A DNA stretch of 39,334 nucleotides from Magnetococcales bacterium (GCA_015232245.1 JADGAB010000004.1:1-39334), one strand, 5' to 3'. Shown: positions 1 through 7,137, counted from the first letter of the stretch. A program made the numbers and translations. Notes: generated from the sequence alone by a model not told the origin.

Positions 1-2
1 TC

Positions 3-200
3 AGGTTCCACACTCCGATGGACCACCGTTTCGATGATCATACTTGGTTTTGGGATGGTTATTCAGAGCGCGTTAAAGGGGGCAGTTCCGCAAAATTGGC
101 GTTTCAAGGTCTGTGGGATGCCATCAACGCCAAGCGCGGCCATGGGTGGGATACCAACCCGTGGGTGTGGGTGATCGAGTTCAAGAGGCTGGAACAATGA
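3..200 (+). CDS. C-terminal end of a short phage protein (left end cut off)
   Basis: This reading frame is open to the left edge and ends at a TGA overlapping the next ATG (ATGA). The visible part ends in a Trp-rich tail, with 'LWDAINAKRGHGWDTNPWVW' near the C terminus. From memory, that tail is common at the end of ASCH-like or uncharacterised proteins in proteobacterial phages. The ATG at 18 is probably internal, because the frame continues upstream of it without a stop. The molecular role is unknown. I infer only that it is the last part of a phage accessory gene transcribed together with the recombinase remnant that follows. Confidence 0.55.
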   Translation, partial: RFHTPMDHRFDDHTWFWDGYSERVKGGSSAKLAFQGLWDAINAKRGHGWDTNPWVWVIEFKRLEQ

Positions 201-889
201 AACTTTCCACCGAAAAAGCCTATCAAGGCGATATTGAAAGATTTTTGATGTGGGGTGGAGCCGTCCCGGCGCCTGAAAAAATGGTGGCATCCTATCTGTA
301 CGAACATTCCGACAGTCACAAGTTCGCCACGCTGGCCCGCTGGCGGGTCTCCCTGGGCAAGGCCCATTCCGTCCAGGGACTGAAAGATCCCACGAAAACC
401 GAACTGGTCAATGCCGTACTCAAGGGCATCAAGCAGGAGCATGGCCGGGAACAGCGTCGCGTGGCTCCCCTGACCAGCCTTGAGGCAAAGGTGCTGCTCA
501 ACACCATGGGAGGCAGTCTCAAAGACCTGCGGGACAAGGCTTTGATCGGGGTTGGTTTCTTCGGTGGTCTGCGCCGGTCCGAAATCACCAACCTCACGGT
601 AGAGAACATCACGAGAATGGCCAGATATGGGGAACTCACCTTGAGCACCGGTCGCGTGGTGGTGATCCCGCTTGACCAGGTGAAAGACCTGGATGAGTGG
701 CTGGCCACCTCGGGAATCGAAACCGGCGCGGTCTTCCGGAGCATCAACCGGCATGGCCAGATCTCCGGTAAACCCCTCACAGGCCACGGCGTGGCACGGA
801 TTATCAAAGAACGGTTTGCCTCGATTTGTATGGATCCTGCGCTGTATAGCGTGGGGAGTCTTCGTTCTGGTCTTTTGGGTCGATTTTAG
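197..889 (+). pseudogene. Decayed or truncated tyrosine recombinase
   Basis: The start ATG at 197 overlaps the preceding stop; the longer track start at 113 would overlap a real gene. The 230-aa product has an N-terminal SAM-like core-binding region (about residues 1-95) and the first catalytic arginine context, 'FFGGLRRSEI'. In tyrosine recombinases the next motif is HxxR, followed about 30 residues later by the GH and nucleophilic Tyr boxes. Here the sequence reads 'YSVGSLRSGLLGRF' and stops. The conserved His of HxxR appears lost, and the tyrosine segment is absent. The AAA+ gene begins 10 bases later. It is probably inactive for strand exchange and was likely truncated when the AAA+ gene was acquired. 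A DNA-binding-only role cannot be excluded. Confidence 0.75.
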
Positions 890-899
890 AGGCAGGAAG

Positions 900-1871
900 A
901 TGGCGACAGTAGACATGATTATAGCAGGACTTAACGCCTGTTTGACCGGTAACAGCAATGCAATCCGGTCGGCCTTGGATACAATGGTCGCCCACGAAAT
1001 CAAGACTGGCAACCACACGGTTGCTGCCAAGTTCCGTTCTGTGCTGGAAAGTCATGAAAACCAAGTTATTTCGTCGACAAGAAGAACATATGCCGCCAAA
1101 AAAATATTGCGCAGCGACACGCCAAAAGGAATGAGTGAGCAGGTTGTTGTTCACGGAATAGACAGCATGACGCTGGAAAAATGCGTTCTTGATGTCGTTC
1201 TGAAAATGATCAAGGAACATAAAAACCGTGAAAGGTTGCAGAGTTACAATCTTGATCCGCACCACAAGATTTTATTAATCGGTCCCCCGGGAAATGGCAA
1301 GACAACTCTGGCCTCCAGAATTGCGGCTGATCTTGGAGTTCCATTTTTTTCGGTTAATGGCGATGTCCTATCATCGTTAATGGGAGAAACAACTAAAAAT
1401 ATAAAAGAAATTTTCACATACTCTGCGAAAGCAGGGGGATGCGTGTTGTTTCTTGATGAGTTTGACGCCATGGGGGCGGAAAGATCGGGTAAACACTCAG
1501 ATGTAGGCGAAGCAAAACGCATAACCGCATTTCTTCTGACCGAAATTGATGCGCTCCCGTCAGACGTTGTTATGATAGCCGCAACAAACCACCAGGAATT
1601 ACTTGACCGTGCTTTATGGCGTCGGTTCCAAATAAAACTTGAACTTGGCATGCCAAGTCATGAGCAGGCAACCGTTTTTGTTTCATCTACAGGTAAAAGA
1701 CACCGTGTTGAGTTCTCTCCAAGGCAAATTTTACGTATCGTGAAACATACGAAAGGGAAATGTATTGCAGAGATAGAGCATGTCTGCATAGAAATTATCA
1801 CTGATATGGCAATGTCTGACAAACCAGACTTGGAAATGTCTGTTGAAAAAATTGTTGGTATCATGGATTGA
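900..1871 (+). CDS. AAA+ ATPase, small N-terminal domain, probable accessory/defence gene
   Basis: The product is 323 aa. The start at 900 follows a purine-rich RBS (GAGGCAGGAAG); the track start at 693 is an upstream frame extension into the recombinase. AAA+ landmarks are Walker A 'GPPGNGKT' (residues 128-135), Walker B 'LFLDEFDA' (about 183-190), the sensor-1 'AATN' (about 227-230) and an arginine-finger-like 'LDRALWRRF' (about 235-243). This makes it a classical FtsH/Cdc48-type AAA module. The N-terminal 60 residues form a small helical region like that of the AAA ATPases paired with subtilisin-like proteases in defence loci. No protease gene lies next to it here. The gene is visibly more AT-rich than its flanks and sits directly after the truncated recombinase, which suggests recent acquisition. 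The substrate is unknown. Confidence 0.8.
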   Translation: MATVDMIIAGLNACLTGNSNAIRSALDTMVAHEIKTGNHTVAAKFRSVLESHENQVISSTRRTYAAKKILRSDTPKGMSEQVVVHGIDSMTLEKCVLDVVLKMIKEHKNRERLQSYNLDPHHKILLIGPPGNGKTTLASRIAADLGVPFFSVNGDVLSSLMGETTKNIKEIFTYSAKAGGCVLFLDEFDAMGAERSGKHSDVGEAKRITAFLLTEIDALPSDVVMIAATNHQELLDRALWRRFQIKLELGMPSHEQATVFVSSTGKRHRVEFSPRQILRIVKHTKGKCIAEIEHVCIEIITDMAMSDKPDLEMSVEKIVGIMD

Positions 1872-1897
1872 CTGACGGACATTTGCGGAGAATCCCC

Positions 1898-2326
1898 ATG
1901 ACAGACCAAAATTCCAAGTTGCAGCGTCATCTGCACATTATCCAACATTCCCTTGGACGCGACCAATACGGTCTCCTTCCGAGTGGAGTCAAGGAAGAAT
2001 TCCGGAATCACTACGTTATCGGACCTGAAAGTAATGGATATGATGACTGCACAGATCTGGTAGACGCTGGCTTGATGACTCGTTCTCCTGGAGGTGAATT
2101 GCTTTCAGGGATGGACATATTCTGTGTGACCGAATCCGGTAGAGCATTCATGGTTGCCAACAGCCATAAGCCAGAATATATCAGTCGATCAAAACAACGT
2201 GCCAAACAGAAATATCAACATTATCTTGCTTATTCAGATTTTATTTCTATTCCATTTATTGATTTTCTTAAGATGGAAAGTGACGATAGGAAAGATGGTG
2301 AAGATAAGAAGGAATACAGGTGGTGA
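1898..2326 (+). CDS. Small phage protein of unknown function
   Basis: The product is 142 aa. The track begins at a TTG (1868) overlapping the AAA+ stop. The ATG at 1898, preceded by GCGGAG seven bases upstream, is the better start. The central segment, with 'DDCTDLVDAGLMTRSPGG' followed by 'FCVTESGRAFM', has the pattern of short phage proteins seen in early or accessory operons. The C terminus is charged (Lys/Asp/Glu) and AT-rich. No catalytic motif is recognisable. It could assist the AAA+ ATPase just upstream, but position is the only support for that. Confidence 0.6.
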   Translation: MTDQNSKLQRHLHIIQHSLGRDQYGLLPSGVKEEFRNHYVIGPESNGYDDCTDLVDAGLMTRSPGGELLSGMDIFCVTESGRAFMVANSHKPEYISRSKQRAKQKYQHYLAYSDFISIPFIDFLKMESDDRKDGEDKKEYRW

Positions 2327-2814
2327 GTCATCCCCGGTCCCTGCTCCCCTTGGTAACGTTTGAGTCCAGCACTCTGACCCACGTCAATGACTGCCTGATT
2401 GCTTGGGGGCATCGAATGGGACCAGTTTTAAGGGGTAATCAAGCTGGAATCTGTCATGCGCTGCTGCACGACGGGGATACGGTTGCCGTGACGACTGCCC
2501 ACACGCTGATCCGTGAGACGGTGGGAGGCGGTAACAACTACCTGACAAGGGAGAACACCATCGAACTGTCGCGCTTGTGCGCAAGCAGGCCCGGTCTCTG
2601 CCGGGTCGCCCTTCGGATCTGGCGAGAGTTCGTTTTTCCCACCCTGGGATATAATTATGCCATCAGCTATCAGGACGCCGACATGCATACCGGATCGACG
2701 TATCGGTTTGACGGGTGGAAGAGGATTGGTGATTTGGCCGTGTCTGGGACTGATTCCAGGTCGGGAAGAAAAGGGCGCAAGAAATGGGTTTGGATGTGGG
2801 AGAGCAGAGTATGA
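2320..2814 (+). CDS. Mom-like acyltransferase-fold protein (putative DNA modification)
   Basis: The product is 164 aa. The GTG start at 2320 overlaps the previous stop, and AAGAAGGA lies just upstream; GTG 2323 is an alternative. The core reads 'IELSRLCASRPGLCRVALRI', a Trp-Arg-Glu helix, then 'YAISYQDADMHTGSTYRFDG'. In phage Mu Mom and relatives (GNAT-fold enzymes that modify adenine in DNA), the corresponding pattern is an ELxRL strand, a helix, a SYAD-like strand and a His-Gly-TxYxA turn. The match is by eye and at motif level only. The C terminus is basic ('SRSGRKGRKKWVW'), suiting nucleic-acid contact. It sits immediately before a DNA methyltransferase. It could instead be another GNAT-like phage protein with a non-DNA substrate. 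Confidence 0.5.
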   Translation: MVSHPRSLLPLVTFESSTLTHVNDCLIAWGHRMGPVLRGNQAGICHALLHDGDTVAVTTAHTLIRETVGGGNNYLTRENTIELSRLCASRPGLCRVALRIWREFVFPTLGYNYAISYQDADMHTGSTYRFDGWKRIGDLAVSGTDSRSGRKGRKKWVWMWESRV

Positions 2815-2873
2815 ACACGGCAATCACCCCGGAGATTCCACAGGATGACAACGCTGTCCACGTGCTGGCCTGA
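2811..2873 (+). CDS. Tiny 20-codon coupled ORF between the Mom-like and methyltransferase genes
   Basis: Too short for the ORF track. The ATG at 2811 overlaps the stop of the Mom-like gene (ATGA). The ORF encodes 20 residues, 'MNTAITPEIPQDDNAVHVLA'. Its TGA overlaps the methyltransferase ATG (TGATG). Ribosomes finishing the upstream gene could restart here and again at the methyltransferase, so it may serve as a translational coupling leader. It could equally be chance in dense coding DNA. Confidence 0.35.
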   Translation: MNTAITPEIPQDDNAVHVLA

Positions 2874-4435
2874 TGAGTAGCATCACCCACTTCCAAGTCT
2901 TTTGCGGCCTCGGCGGCGGGGCCCTTGGATTCCAACAGGCATCACCCAGGATTCCGGGTGTGCAGGGGCGGTTCCGGTGCCTGGGTGGGATCGATTCTGA
3001 CCCGGCGGCAATCCGGGATTTCTCGCGCCTGGTCGGCACGCCCGGCACCGTGCTGGACCTGTTCGACCGCGACCAGTACACGGACTGGCACGGCCACGAG
3101 CCGCCAGCCGGGTGGCACGAGGCTACCCTGGATGACATACGGCGCGCTGCCGGGAGGGAGTCTCCGGACGTGGTGTTCACCTCGCCGCCGTGCAAGGGAT
3201 ACTCCGGCCTGCTGCCGGAGAGGTCCAGCAAAACGGCCAAGTACCAGGCCATGAACCGGCTGGCCCTGCGTGGGATCTGGCTCACCCTGGAGGCGTTTGC
3301 AGATGATCCACCGGCGTTCGTCATCCTGGAGAACGTGCCACGGATCGCCAGCCGTGGCCGCCACCTGCTGGACCAGATTGGCAACCTCCTCCGGCACCAC
3401 GGGTACGCCGTGGCTGAGACCGTCCATGACTGCGGGGAGTTGGGTGGACTCGCCCAGTCGCGCCGGAGGTTCCTGCTGGTGGCCCGCCATTTGGCGAAAG
3501 TCCCGCCCTACCTCTACCAGCCGGAGAGCAAGCCGCTCCGCACCGTGGGAGAGGTTATCGGCTCGTTGCCGGTGCCCATCGGGGAGCAGGCCAACCCAAT
3601 GCACCGGGTACCGTCGCTCTCCTGGCGTACCTGGGTGCGCCTGGCCCTGATTCCTCCCGGTGGGGACTGGCGGTCGCTGCGTGATCTGCGGGTGGAGGAT
3701 GGGGTGTTGGCCGACTACGCCATCCTGGCCACGCCCCGGGACGATCACCTGGGAGTCCACCGGATGGGCGACACTATGGGTACCGTCACCGGCAAGGCGG
3801 GGGCGACTAACGGGGCTTTCTCAATCGCAGATCCGCGTATTCTTGGCGGACAGGGCAAGCAGAGCTACAAGTCCGGCAACCTGTTCGGTATCACCACTTG
3901 GGATGGTCAGTCCGGCGGCGTCACCGGATCCGCCTGCCACGACAACGGGCCATGGACCATCGCTGATCCGAGGACGGCAATGTCCGGTGAGTACGGGCAA
4001 TACGGGATCATCCCGTGGGATCAATCCATGGGGGCTGTATCCGGCCAGTCCGCTCCAGGGGGTGGGCGATACTCGGTCGCCGACCCGCGCGCACCGGACC
4101 ATGCCGAGGGCAATCTCAACATGGTTCCCAAAGATCCGGACACCAGGGGCCTGTTCATCATTCGCGCCCTGCACGGCGGCGCGTGGCACCGGCCATTCAC
4201 CACACTGGAGCTGGCGGCGCTCCAGGGGTTCGATTTGGCCGATCCGCTTGACGGCACATCGGACACCCGGTGGCGCATGGCCATCGGCAATGCGGTCCCA
4301 CCACCGGCAGCGCAAGCCGTGGCTGAGGTAATCGGGCGAGCAATCCTGTTGGCGCGGGCCGGGGAGACGTATGTGATGGGGATGACGCCGGTCTGGGTGA
4401 GGCGGATGGCGGCGGCGGTGTCGTTAAAGAGGTGA
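2873..4435 (+). CDS. C5-cytosine DNA methyltransferase
   Basis: The product is 520 aa, with an ATG overlapping the tiny upstream ORF. It transfers a methyl group from SAM to C5 of cytosine in a specific DNA site. Motif I (SAM binding) is 'FCGLGGGALGF' at about residues 10-20. Motif IV 'SPPCKGYSG' carries the catalytic Cys107. Motif VI is 'LENVPRI' at about 152-158, and motif VIII is 'QSRRRFLLVAR'. Motifs IX-X lie at the C terminus ('TTLELAALQGF', 'GNAVPPPAAQAVAEV'). The target-recognition region (about residues 295-420) is built of repeats, each ending in an ADPR tetrapeptide. No restriction endonuclease is adjacent, so it is an orphan enzyme that probably protects phage DNA. It is GC-rich, unlike the AAA+ gene and the small genes that follow. 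Confidence 0.9.
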   Translation: MSSITHFQVFCGLGGGALGFQQASPRIPGVQGRFRCLGGIDSDPAAIRDFSRLVGTPGTVLDLFDRDQYTDWHGHEPPAGWHEATLDDIRRAAGRESPDVVFTSPPCKGYSGLLPERSSKTAKYQAMNRLALRGIWLTLEAFADDPPAFVILENVPRIASRGRHLLDQIGNLLRHHGYAVAETVHDCGELGGLAQSRRRFLLVARHLAKVPPYLYQPESKPLRTVGEVIGSLPVPIGEQANPMHRVPSLSWRTWVRLALIPPGGDWRSLRDLRVEDGVLADYAILATPRDDHLGVHRMGDTMGTVTGKAGATNGAFSIADPRILGGQGKQSYKSGNLFGITTWDGQSGGVTGSACHDNGPWTIADPRTAMSGEYGQYGIIPWDQSMGAVSGQSAPGGGRYSVADPRAPDHAEGNLNMVPKDPDTRGLFIIRALHGGAWHRPFTTLELAALQGFDLADPLDGTSDTRWRMAIGNAVPPPAAQAVAEVIGRAILLARAGETYVMGMTPVWVRRMAAAVSLKR

Positions 4436-4443
4436 ATGCCAAA

Positions 4444-4599
4444 ATGAAAAACATAGAAGGATGTTTCTGTAAGAAGTGTCGTCGGTCTGGCGCGTGGAAG
4501 GTGACAAAAGAATGGCGAAACATGTCAGCGCGCGCAATAAGAAGAGAATTAAAGAAAAACATTGATACATTATTTATCGTCAAAAGACCGTGGTCTTGA
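4444..4599 (+). CDS. Small basic Cys-containing protein
   Basis: A 51-aa ORF below the track's length limit. It starts at ATG 4444, nine bases after the methyltransferase stop. It contains 'GCFCKKCRR' near the N terminus (three Cys in a CxCxxC spacing), followed by Arg/Lys-rich helices. This could be a small metal-binding or nucleic-acid-binding protein. The DNA is AT-rich compared with the methyltransferase. There is no strong RBS, and I do not recognise the family. Confidence 0.4.
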   Translation: MKNIEGCFCKKCRRSGAWKVTKEWRNMSARAIRRELKKNIDTLFIVKRPWS

Positions 4600-4610
4600 C
4601 AAGGATACAA

Positions 4611-4826
4611 ATGAACGTCGAATGGAAAAATTTTCAAATGTTTGAGTGTCATCATAAAGACTCAATTGAATATGATGACGAAGGAAGCCAGCAATACGAA
4701 AAATGCATGGGTGGAGAATGCTGTCGTTTCGATTATATCGAAAAATGCAAATATGCTGAATTTCATCTTGATGATTTGTTGTCGCTGATTGCCATCGACA
4801 AGAAAAACAACAAGAAAAACCATTAA
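4611..4826 (+). CDS. Small acidic Cys-rich protein
   Basis: The product is 71 aa. ATG 4611 is preceded by AAGGA five bases upstream and is preferred over the track's GTG at 4590, which overlaps the previous gene. It contains 'FECHHKD' and 'KCMGGECCRFDYIEKCKY', a cluster of Cys and His suggestive of a metal site, and a Lys/Asn-rich tail. AT-rich. Function unknown. With the 51-aa gene upstream it forms a pair of tiny Cys-containing proteins of the kind often found among phage early host-takeover genes; that role is inference. Confidence 0.5.
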   Translation: MNVEWKNFQMFECHHKDSIEYDDEGSQQYEKCMGGECCRFDYIEKCKYAEFHLDDLLSLIAIDKKNNKKNH

Positions 4827-4844
4827 GAAGACAGATGTGCATGC

Positions 4845-4872
4845 GGATCTGGAATGGGTCCAGAACAGATCC
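4845..4872. promoter_or_regulatory. Dyad-symmetric element upstream of the ABA-sandwich gene
   Basis: In the 150-base gap between two genes, GGATCTG (4845-4851) and CAGATCC (4866-4872) form a perfect 7-bp inverted repeat. The inner part is also near-symmetric (GAA-TGG-GT-CCA-GAA). It could be a protein-binding operator or an RNA hairpin in the leader of the next gene. No partner protein can be named from sequence. Confidence 0.35.
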
Positions 4873-4913
4873 AGGTCAGGCTCACCATTGATCTGATGGA
4901 CAGTCTTTCCTTA

Positions 4914-4949
4914 GTTGCGCAGGGGGGCTCTTGTTGTGTCCGGCGCAAC
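4914..4949. promoter_or_regulatory. Second inverted repeat in the same gap
   Basis: GTTGCGC (4914-4920) pairs with GCGCAAC (4943-4949) across a 22-base G/T-rich spacer. It is followed within 30 bases by the RBS of the next gene. No U-run follows, so it is not a typical intrinsic terminator. It may be a leader hairpin affecting translation or transcription of the ABA-sandwich gene. Confidence 0.3.
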
Positions 4950-4976
4950 CCAATACCAGACCAGTTGGAGGTCTCC

Positions 4977-5426
4977 ATGATGGTTGTCAAGACAGAATTG
5001 GACGAACTGCTTGCCGATTTGCGATCCGCAAAAGTCGGAAACCCAGAACTCGATCTCCGGATTGCCAAGTTGACAGGTGTTGTCCCAAAAGATGGTTGGG
5101 TTTTCGACGAGCATAGATCCGGACCGAAAAGCAAATGGATCCTGAATCCTTGGTGCCATGACGAAGCAGGTGGATTCTATCCACGCTACACCCAGTCGCT
5201 CGACGCCACCGAGAACGCTTTCTTTGATGACAGTTGGTGGTGGGAAAGCATGAAAGTATTAAGAATCATGAACAGAAGAAATGTTGTGCAAGAATATCGT
5301 TTCCAATGGACAGCACACGGCATTTCTGAATCGGGTGATGAACTGGCGGCAATGGACTCACACCCTGACAACAAGATCGCCAGGGCCATATGCGTGGTGC
5401 TTTCGCACGCACAATGCACGGCGTGA
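4977..5426 (+). CDS. Phage ABA-sandwich domain protein
   Basis: The product is 149 aa. I chose ATG 4977 because GGAGG lies five bases upstream; the track start at 4854 lacks an RBS and runs through the hairpins. Residues from about 22 onward follow the phage ABA-sandwich family pattern: an 'ELDLRIAKLTG' helix, a 'YPRYTQSLDA' strand-turn, a Trp-rich 'DSWWWES' segment and a C-terminal 'IARAICVVLSHA' helix. The family is widespread in phages and has no established function. It lies just upstream of the replication genes and is probably co-transcribed with them. Confidence 0.65.
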   Translation: MMVVKTELDELLADLRSAKVGNPELDLRIAKLTGVVPKDGWVFDEHRSGPKSKWILNPWCHDEAGGFYPRYTQSLDATENAFFDDSWWWESMKVLRIMNRRNVVQEYRFQWTAHGISESGDELAAMDSHPDNKIARAICVVLSHAQCTA

Positions 5427-5435
5427 CGAGATCTT

Positions 5436-6365
5436 ATGGGCATCTTTCTGACATCCGAGGAAGTGGACGCCCTCTTTGACTGCGGGGAGAAGCGGCTCAA
5501 GAACCGTGACCGGGCGGCCTTTCTGTACCTGCGGGAGCGGATGGACTCAAACACGCTGCTGACCTCCATGGGGTGGAAAGCCCTCTCCCTGGCCCTTGAG
5601 GAACTGCCGGTGCAGGGGTCCACGGAAAAGCCGTTCATCGGTACTCGGGATACCATACGGTGGATCCTGCGGCGTCTTGAGGGAAAAGGACTGATCGAAC
5701 AAGTGCATGGCGAAAAAATGATGGAGTCTGTTTTTCGCTTCCCCCTGTATGACCGCATCCATGCGTCCGAAAAAAGAAGACCCAATGAAGACCCACGGAG
5801 CAGGCCACAGGAGAACACCCAGGAAAATAAGATTGAAAACAATGTATTGGGAGACAAGAGAAACCAGAAGAACACCCATGAAAAAAGCGAGAAGAGGACC
5901 CATTATCCTATTAATCCTATGATTGAAGAGAAGATAAATCCCCCTACCCCCTTGCAAAAAGTTGCGGAGACCGGGCGTGGTCACATCTACCCGGAGGCGT
6001 TCCTGCAGGCGGTGACCGCCTATCCGAAACGGCACACATCGATCGACAAGGCAACCTCCTACCGGGCATGGTCGGCCAGGGTCAAAGAGGGGCATGACCC
6101 GGAGATGATCCTGGCCGGGATCGAACGGTACAAGCGATTCATGCTCGCAGAGGGGAACGTGGGGACAAGGTACGTCAAGATGATGGCCACGTTTCTGGGC
6201 AAGGCCGATCCGCCGTTCTTTTTGATGCCATGGAAAGTCAACGGCCATGTTGGCATCACCCAGGGGACCGACAGGGATTACGACCAGGTGGATTATCGGG
6301 TGGGGGCAACCCCCACGGAAACCGTTGATTGGGTTGTGGAGGGTGGCCGTGAATGCATCCGTTGA
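5436..6365 (+). CDS. Phage replication initiator (lambda O-like organisation)
   Basis: The product is 309 aa. The N-terminal part (about residues 1-105) looks like a winged-helix DNA-binding domain, with 'TRDTIRWILRRLEGKGLIEQ' resembling a recognition helix and wing. Residues about 108-170 form a charged, low-complexity linker. The C-terminal domain (about 185-270), with 'TSYRAWSARVKEGHDPEMIL', resembles C-terminal regions of phage initiators that contact the helicase loader. The gene overlaps the DnaC-like loader gene by 17 bases. The linker DNA holds five imperfect copies of a GAAGA-(AC)-CCCA motif followed by AT-rich sequence, which matches the way lambda's origin lies inside gene O. The RBS is weak (GAG). 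Confidence 0.65.
   Translation: MGIFLTSEEVDALFDCGEKRLKNRDRAAFLYLRERMDSNTLLTSMGWKALSLALEELPVQGSTEKPFIGTRDTIRWILRRLEGKGLIEQVHGEKMMESVFRFPLYDRIHASEKRRPNEDPRSRPQENTQENKIENNVLGDKRNQKNTHEKSEKRTHYPINPMIEEKINPPTPLQKVAETGRGHIYPEAFLQAVTAYPKRHTSIDKATSYRAWSARVKEGHDPEMILAGIERYKRFMLAEGNVGTRYVKMMATFLGKADPPFFLMPWKVNGHVGITQGTDRDYDQVDYRVGATPTETVDWVVEGGRECIR
5776..5940. other. Candidate replication origin inside the initiator gene
   Basis: Imperfect repeats occur at 5776-5784 and 5787-5795 (GAAGACCCA), 5811-5821 (GAGAACACCCA), 5867-5878 (GAAGAACACCCA) and 5891-5902 (GAAGAGGACCCA). The spacings are 11, 24, 56 and 24 bases. An AT-rich stretch follows (5902-5940, 'CATTATCCTATTAATCC'). Iterons followed by an AT-rich unwinding region inside the initiator's linker is the layout of the lambda origin. 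The repeats may instead reflect the Glu/Lys/Asn/Pro-rich coding sequence. Confidence 0.5.
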
Positions 6366-7137
6366 GCAGGAATTTTGCTGCGAACAACATGGAGCCTGGA
6401 AGGGGAGACTGCTCCCGCACCCGTTCCAGAAGGGGGAAACGCTGGCACCTATGTGCCCGGACTGTATCGCAATCGCCGAGCGCAACCGACAGGAAGAGGA
6501 GCAGTTGCAAAAGGGCAGAGAGAGACAGTCATTGATCGAAAAAAAGATTGGACAGGCCGGAATCGAGAGGAGGTTTCTGGGAAAAACATTCTCGAATTTT
6601 TTGGCGGTCAACGAAGACCAGGCAAAAGCCCTTAAAGTTGCCAAACGCTATGCGACGACGCTGGATGATCGCATCGACCAGGGGGATTGCCTGGTGTTTT
6701 GTGGCAGACCGGGAACCGGTAAAAGTCATCTTGCATCGTCCATCATACAGTTGGCGATCAATGAGGGGAAAACGGCGGCATACCTGTCTGTCTATGACCT
6801 GATCCTGACGGCCCGCTCGACCTATGGCAACCGCAATGGTCCGACCCTCAAGGAGGAGTTGCAGGCGCTGATCGACGTGGACTTGTTGGCCCTGGATGAG
6901 GTTGGGGTCAAGTCGGGGAGCGAGGACGGATGGCTGATTGCCTCCCTCATCGATGCCAGATACCGCAAAAAGAAACCGTCCATCGTGATCAGCAATCTGT
7001 CCCCGGATGCGCTGGAGGAATACCTGGGTGAGAGGATCATGGACCGTCTACGGGATGGCAAGGGGGTGGTGGTGGCTTTCTGCTGGGAAAGTCACCGTCG
7101 CCAGAAGCAACCGTCAACCAACAAGGTGGCAGCATGA
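6349..7137 (+). CDS. DnaC-like helicase loader ATPase
   Basis: The product is 262 aa. The GTG at 6349 lies within the 3' end of the initiator gene and has GGAGGG upstream; the track start at 6247 would overlap far more. The N terminus holds 'CCEQHG' and 'CPDC' (Cys10, Cys11, His14, Cys36, Cys39), a probable zinc-binding motif. The AAA+ core has Walker A 'GRPGTGKS' (119-126) and Walker B 'LLALDEVG' (179-186). DnaC-type proteins open the replicative DnaB helicase ring and load it at the origin. Position directly after the initiator supports this, as with lambda O and P. No helicase gene is in the window, so the host DnaB is the likely client. Confidence 0.8.
   Translation: MNASVEQEFCCEQHGAWKGRLLPHPFQKGETLAPMCPDCIAIAERNRQEEEQLQKGRERQSLIEKKIGQAGIERRFLGKTFSNFLAVNEDQAKALKVAKRYATTLDDRIDQGDCLVFCGRPGTGKSHLASSIIQLAINEGKTAAYLSVYDLILTARSTYGNRNGPTLKEELQALIDVDLLALDEVGVKSGSEDGWLIASLIDARYRKKKPSIVISNLSPDALEEYLGERIMDRLRDGKGVVVAFCWESHRRQKQPSTNKVAA

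Noticed and set aside
104-1030. A 308-aa minus-strand ORF opposite the recombinase
   Set aside because: The plus strand carries recognisable recombinase motifs in coupled frames; the minus product has no recognisable domain and runs across two genes.
693-1871. The track's longer form of the AAA+ protein starting at 693
   Set aside because: The extra 69 residues come from the recombinase gene in another frame. ATG 900 has the RBS and starts a plausible N-terminal domain.
900-2326. A complete AAA ATPase-subtilase defence pair
   Set aside because: The downstream 142-aa protein has no Asp-His-Ser subtilase motifs, and no protease gene is nearby, so only the ATPase half is supported.
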